In this document: piece by piece, positions 6,760-10,198 of the stretch | Numbering within the stretch: the stretch's first letter is position 1 | Layout: every line of letters starts with the position of its first letter | DNA from: JAISXK01 sp031549625 | Lineage (GTDB): Bacteria > Bacillota > Clostridia > Christensenellales > CAG-138 | NCBI GenBank assembly: GCA_031549625.1 | Contig: JAVBPK010000075.1 | Location: 1-10,198, forward strand | DNA: 10,198 nt | Direction of reading: 5' to 3' | Program-made: the position numbers and the translations under genes | The notes under the pieces: model-generated | Database searches by the model: none | What the model was told of the DNA's origin: nothing | The model's input: only the letters and a program-made list of their open reading frames with translations

Positions 6760-6786
6760 ACCCTCAACGAATATTTGCGGTAAAAC

Positions 6787-6822
6787 AAAGCCCCGGTGCG
6801 CGCAATGCGACCGGGGCTTTTT
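6787..6822 (+). terminator. Strong bidirectional Rho-independent terminator
   Basis: AAAGCCCCGGT (6787-6797) pairs perfectly with ACCGGGGCTTT (6810-6820) across a 12-base loop, followed by TT to give five T residues on the + strand. On the minus strand the stem is followed by TTTGTTTT. It lies between the convergent ends of cotJC and the symporter gene and should stop transcription from both. Confidence 0.9.
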
Positions 6823-6841
6823 ACATGGTTTGCGCGGCGGG

Positions 6842-8257
6842 CTAGTTCGTCTTATGTAGTTTTAGCTCTTGCCGGTATTCTTTTGTCAGCTTGATAACGA
6901 TGCCGGAAAGGCCAAGCAGAGCTATAAGGTTGGGGATGGCCATCAAGCCGTTCAGCGTGTCGGCAATATCCCAAACAAGCTGCAGCTCGAGCGTCGTACC
7001 AATCACAATGAACAAAACGAATATGATCTGGTAGATGCGGATGGACTTCGCGCCAAGCAGGAATTCGCAGCAGCGCGTGCCGTACAGGCCCCAGCTGAGT
7101 ATGGTGGAGGTGGCAAAAAGCACGATGCCGATGGTGACGAGTACGCTGCCCACTGGGCCGCCAAACATGCTGGAAAAGGCGGCGATACTCAGGTTTGCTC
7201 CGGCGGAGCCGCCAAAGGGGATGGCAACGCCGCTCATCAGTATGGAAAGCGCCGTTAGCGTGCAGATGACGATTGTATCCATAAACACTTCAAATATGCC
7301 ATACAGGCCTTGCTTGACAGGGTTGGTCTCGCTGGAAGCGGCGTGCGCGATCGGTGCGGAGCCGAGACCGGCTTCGTTGGAGAATACACCTCGGGCCACG
7401 CCCTTTTTCATGGCGTCTTTTATCGTGATGCCGATGGCGCCGCCCAACACAGCGGCGGGGGAGAAGGCGCCCTCAAATATTTGTGCAAGCACACTGCCGA
7501 TGTGGCCGATATTGGCAAAAACAATGATGAGTGTGCTGATGATGTAAATAACGCTCATGACAGGAACAAGCTTTTCGGTAACTTGCCCAATGCGCTTGAT
7601 ACCGCCAAGGATAACCAGGCCGGCCACGCAAGCGATAAGCACGCCGACGACAATGCGGATAGCAAGCTCCGCGCTTTCGGAGGCGCCAAAGGCCTTTGCG
7701 GTTTCGTAGATAGAGCCGGCAATGGTATTTGCCTGCGTCATGTTGCCGATACCAAACGCGGCAAGCGCGCCAAATAGCGAGAACAAAACAGCAAGCCATT
7801 TCCAATTTTTACCCAGTCCGTTTGTAATGTAATACATAGGGCCGCCCACCCAGTCGCCCTTTTCATTGCGCTGGCGGAATTTGATGGAAAGCAGCACTTC
7901 AGAGTATTTTGTGGCCATGCCAAACAACGCCGAGACCCACATCCAAAATACAGCGCCGGGCCCGCCAGCCGCGATGGCGCCGGCAACACCGGCAATATTG
8001 CCTGTACCAACGGTAGCGGCAAGCGCTGTGGTAACAGCCTGGAGCGGGCTGACAGCGCCTTTGTCGGTTACCTCAACCTTTTGTGTGATCTTTCCGAGCG
8101 TATTCTTCATGGCGTGGCCAAATTTGGTAAATTGGAACCAGCCACTACGAATGGTCAGAAAAATACCGGTGCCTACGATCAACACCAGCATGGGAATGCC
8201 CCAGACGATGCCGTTGAGTTTGCCGTTGAAATCAGACAACCATGATAAAAAATCCAT
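6842..8257 (-). CDS. AGCS-family sodium:alanine/glycine symporter
   Basis: A 471-residue inner-membrane transporter of the alanine or glycine:cation symporter family (AlsT/DagA-like), taking up a small neutral amino acid with sodium. The family signature GGPGAVFWMWVSALFG is at 98-113. Other conserved blocks are TALAATVGTGNIAGVAG (about 77-93), VGGPMYYI (137-144) and GVFSNEAGLGSAPIAHA. Multiple hydrophobic segments run to the C-terminus and the length is normal. The ATG at 8257 is preceded by GGGAGGG (8264-8270) at six bases; an upstream in-frame TTG (8272) would place the start inside that binding site and is rejected. The substrate cannot be chosen between alanine, glycine and related amino acids from sequence alone. 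It is monocistronic, with a long leader. Confidence 0.93.
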   Translation of the reverse strand: MDFLSWLSDFNGKLNGIVWGIPMLVLIVGTGIFLTIRSGWFQFTKFGHAMKNTLGKITQKVEVTDKGAVSPLQAVTTALAATVGTGNIAGVAGAIAAGGPGAVFWMWVSALFGMATKYSEVLLSIKFRQRNEKGDWVGGPMYYITNGLGKNWKWLAVLFSLFGALAAFGIGNMTQANTIAGSIYETAKAFGASESAELAIRIVVGVLIACVAGLVILGGIKRIGQVTEKLVPVMSVIYIISTLIIVFANIGHIGSVLAQIFEGAFSPAAVLGGAIGITIKDAMKKGVARGVFSNEAGLGSAPIAHAASSETNPVKQGLYGIFEVFMDTIVICTLTALSILMSGVAIPFGGSAGANLSIAAFSSMFGGPVGSVLVTIGIVLFATSTILSWGLYGTRCCEFLLGAKSIRIYQIIFVLFIVIGTTLELQLVWDIADTLNGLMAIPNLIALLGLSGIVIKLTKEYRQELKLHKTN

Positions 8258-8378
8258 ACTCGACCCTCCCAAATATGTTTGTGTAGGTTGCGTGGCAAGA
8301 GCGCGGCCCGTAAAGCGCCTGTATCCAAGTTACCCCATTATCGGATACGCCGCCGACTGTGGGCCTGGTGCGCCACAG
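8258..8378 (-). ncRNA. Structured 5' leader of the symporter gene (unidentified)
   Basis: Between a TATAAT-like -10 (8379-8384, no good -35) and the start codon lie about 115 transcribed bases. Two hairpins can be drawn: CTGTGG (8373-8378) with CCACAG (8357-8362), and GTATCC (8343-8348) with GGATAC (8321-8326), followed by a G+C-rich stretch before the ribosome binding site. I could not match this to the glycine riboswitch, a T-box (no TGG-type box) or another known class, so it may be only an ordinary folded leader. Confidence 0.3.
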
Positions 8379-8586
8379 ATTATAATAAATAATATATCAT
8401 ATTAAAAAAACAATGAAATATCTATTTATGTTAAATATACACAGAAAAAAGCAAAATACGATATGAAGTGCTATGAAGCAGTTGCGCCAATGGCGGAATG
8501 GATCAAAATGACAGATATTTATTTTACGCTTTCCTTTTTGGGGGTTTCTATTTAAAATGGGGAAAGAGAAAGAAAAGGTGGGAAGC

Positions 8587-9387
8587 ATGAGTTACAAGAT
8601 TATATTTTTGGACATCGACGATACATTGGTAAGCAACAGCAAGATAATCTCCGAAGGCAACCTGGCCGCGGTTAAGCGCGCGCAGGAAGCGGGCATATTT
8701 GTCACGGTGGCCACGGGCCGCGGGTATTTTGGCGCTTCGAGCATCTGGAAGCAATTAAACATTCAAGGGCCGGTCATCGTATATGGCGGGGCAATGATTA
8801 TGGATACGCGCACGGATAAAATGCTATTTTCTGCAGATATTGATTCAGAACTCATTACCGAGGCGCTGGAGTTTTCGCGCGAGCGGGACATACATGCCCA
8901 AATATATCAAGGCGACGGCGTTGTCGCCGAAGAGGAAAACGAGTTTACGAGGCTCTATACCGGCGCGCTGAATCTGCCGTTCACGGCGGATCCGGACATT
9001 CGAAAAAAAGCGTGGGCGAAAGTCCCCAAAATATTAGTATATACGCCGCTCGAAAGGGAAAAGGAAAATGTCCGGGCATTCAGCGAACGCTTCAAGGGCA
9101 GGCTCGAAGTGGCTTCGTCAAAGCCCGGTTTTATCGAGTTAAATCAATATGGCAGCAACAAGGGCACGACCATGCTGAGGCTGGCAAAAGAATTGGGTAT
9201 AGATCAATCAGAAACGATTGGCGTCGGCGACAATACATTGGACTGGCAAATGATCGAAATGGCGGGCCTGGGCGTATGCGTTGCGAACGGGCAGGACTGC
9301 ATCAAAGAAATTGCGGATGTTATCGCGCCTTCCTGTGAAGAAGATGGCGTGAGATGGGTGATCGATAAGTACATTTTCGGAGAATGA
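8587..9387 (+). CDS. Cof-type HAD-family phosphatase
   Basis: A 266-residue HAD-superfamily hydrolase of the Cof (class IIB, Cof-subfamily) type, which typically removes phosphate from sugar phosphates, nucleotides or cofactors. Motif I is DIDDT with nucleophile D9 and acid/base D11; motif II is ATGR with T43; motif III is the lysine K192 in SNKGTT; motif IV is GVGDNTLDWQ with D215 and D219. The cap domain lies between motifs II and III. All catalytic residues are present. The start at 8587 follows AAGGTGG at good spacing; an upstream in-frame ATG (8557) would add ten unconserved residues. The stop overlaps the ribosome binding site of hprK, so the two are co-transcribed. The substrate is not predictable. 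I see no convincing promoter in the A+T-rich gap upstream (8385-8586). Confidence 0.93.
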   Translation: MSYKIIFLDIDDTLVSNSKIISEGNLAAVKRAQEAGIFVTVATGRGYFGASSIWKQLNIQGPVIVYGGAMIMDTRTDKMLFSADIDSELITEALEFSRERDIHAQIYQGDGVVAEEENEFTRLYTGALNLPFTADPDIRKKAWAKVPKILVYTPLEREKENVRAFSERFKGRLEVASSKPGFIELNQYGSNKGTTMLRLAKELGIDQSETIGVGDNTLDWQMIEMAGLGVCVANGQDCIKEIADVIAPSCEEDGVRWVIDKYIFGE

Positions 9388-9397
9388 GGGCGTAAAC

Positions 9398-10198
9398 ATG
9401 GAAGGTAAAACGGTGCAGGTATCGGAATTTGCAAAGGGGACAGGGCTGACTGTGCTGGCGGAAGGCTCGGGCGGGGTGCGGTTTGAAGAAAGCGAGATCA
9501 ACCGTCCGGGTCTGCAGTTAGCCGGCTTTTTCGAGCATTACGCGCATAAACGGGTGCATTTGATCGGCAACGCGGAGCGCAATTATTTGCTTCAAATGGA
9601 GCAAGCCGTATTCGAAGAGCGTTTGAGCAAAATGCTTTCCTACCAGCCGCCTTGCATCGTGTTTTCGTGGAATTATCATCCGGGAGAAGCGTTTTTGGCG
9701 CTTACAAAGAAGTATAAGGTGCCGGTGCTGCTAAGCGCATACAATACGGCAAAGGTTAGCCATACCATCACAAACTATATTGACCGTCAGCTTGCGCCGG
9801 TTATCACGCACCATGGTGTTTTGCTGGATGTTTATGGTGTGGGCGTCATGCTCAAGGGCGAAAGTGGCATGGGTAAAAGCGAAACTGCCATCGAACTCAT
9901 CAAGCGCGGCCACAGATTGGTAGCGGACGATGTACTTGAAATTCGCCGCGTAACCGAAAACCGTCTCTCCGGTATGGCACCGGTGCTTACGCGGCATTTG
10001 CTCGAAATCCGTGGAATCGGCATCATAGACGTGCGCTACATGTTTGGCGTGGGTGCAGTCATCATCGAAAAATCCATCGATTTGGTCATCGAAATGGAAA
10101 TGTGGCAGGACGGTAAAAGTTACGATCGTCTGGGCCTGGATGAGGAGACCATCTCCATTTTAGACGTAAAGCTGCCATACATTCTCATTCCGGTGCGT
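9398..10198 (+). CDS. hprK: HPr kinase/phosphorylase (partial, C-terminus beyond window)
   Basis: The reading frame is open from ATG 9398 to the window edge (267 residues; the family is usually about 310), so about 40 C-terminal residues are missing. The enzyme phosphorylates HPr of the phosphotransferase system on a serine and removes it again, setting carbon catabolite control in Firmicutes. An N-terminal domain (about 1-130) precedes the kinase core: HHGVLLDVYGVG with the conserved histidine (138/139), Walker A GESGMGKS (154-161), acidic ADD (176-178), and the family signature LLEIRGIGIIDVRYMFG (201-217). GAGGG at 9386-9390, overlapping the stop of the HAD gene, is its ribosome binding site. 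No key residue is missing in the visible part. Confidence 0.97.
   Translation, partial: MEGKTVQVSEFAKGTGLTVLAEGSGGVRFEESEINRPGLQLAGFFEHYAHKRVHLIGNAERNYLLQMEQAVFEERLSKMLSYQPPCIVFSWNYHPGEAFLALTKKYKVPVLLSAYNTAKVSHTITNYIDRQLAPVITHHGVLLDVYGVGVMLKGESGMGKSETAIELIKRGHRLVADDVLEIRRVTENRLSGMAPVLTRHLLEIRGIGIIDVRYMFGVGAVIIEKSIDLVIEMEMWQDGKSYDRLGLDEETISILDVKLPYILIPVR

Noticed and set aside
6869..8022. Long open frames opposite or overlapping the symporter gene
   Set aside because: Shadows of the AGCS gene, with low-complexity compositions and no recognisable domains.
8258..8400. T-box or glycine riboswitch upstream of the symporter
   Set aside because: No T-box TGG/antiterminator motif and no glycine-aptamer core sequences could be found on the minus strand.
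8487..8497. Short palindrome CGCCAATGGCG before the HAD gene
   Set aside because: Five-base arms are too short to distinguish from chance without comparative data.
1..10198. CRISPR arrays, tRNA or rRNA genes
   Set aside because: No regularly spaced repeats and no tRNA or rRNA signatures were seen on either strand.

Overview
The window looks like chromosomal DNA from an anaerobic, spore-forming member of the Firmicutes (Clostridia-like). The evidence is a cotJA-cotJB-cotJC spore-coat operon, a class III (oxygen-sensitive, glycyl radical) ribonucleotide reductase with its activase, HPr kinase/phosphorylase (the carbon-control kinase typical of Firmicutes), strong AGGAGG-type ribosome binding sites and intermediate base composition. 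The genus cannot be named from this sequence alone.

Layout, left to right. The first ~27 bases resemble the terminal inverted repeat of an IS3-family insertion sequence lying outside the window. Next, on the + strand, come a degenerate PocR/GGDEF sensor protein (191-1105), a CYTH-domain protein (1347-1910) and a small multidrug-export-family membrane protein (about 1933-2457). A terminator-like hairpin separates these from the convergent, minus-strand nrdD-nrdG operon (5285 to 2503; the genes overlap by 4 bases). The nrdD promoter region carries two NrdR-box-like sites whose starts are exactly 31 bp apart, one over the -10/spacer and one just past the predicted transcription start. Divergent from nrdD is the cotJA-cotJB-cotJC operon (5616-6759), ending in a strong bidirectional terminator. 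A minus-strand AGCS-family sodium:alanine/glycine symporter (8257 to 6842) has a leader of about 115 nt with two hairpins. Finally, on the + strand, a Cof-type HAD phosphatase (8587-9387) is tightly coupled to hprK (9398 to the window edge, C-terminus missing).

How the genes fit together. nrdD and nrdG are one functional unit making deoxyribonucleotides without oxygen, probably repressed by NrdR, which is encoded elsewhere. The cotJ genes are an inner spore-coat unit that includes a manganese-catalase-like protein with all five metal ligands present; here the CotJA-like member is unusually cysteine-rich. HAD phosphatase and HprK share a transcript, linking the right end to sugar-phosphate and carbon-control functions. 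The remaining genes are ordinary housekeeping or transport genes.

I see no obviously new multi-gene system. The items most worth a second look are the Cys-rich CotJA variant, the catalytically dead-looking PocR-GGDEF protein, the NrdR operator layout and the unidentified structured leader of the symporter gene.
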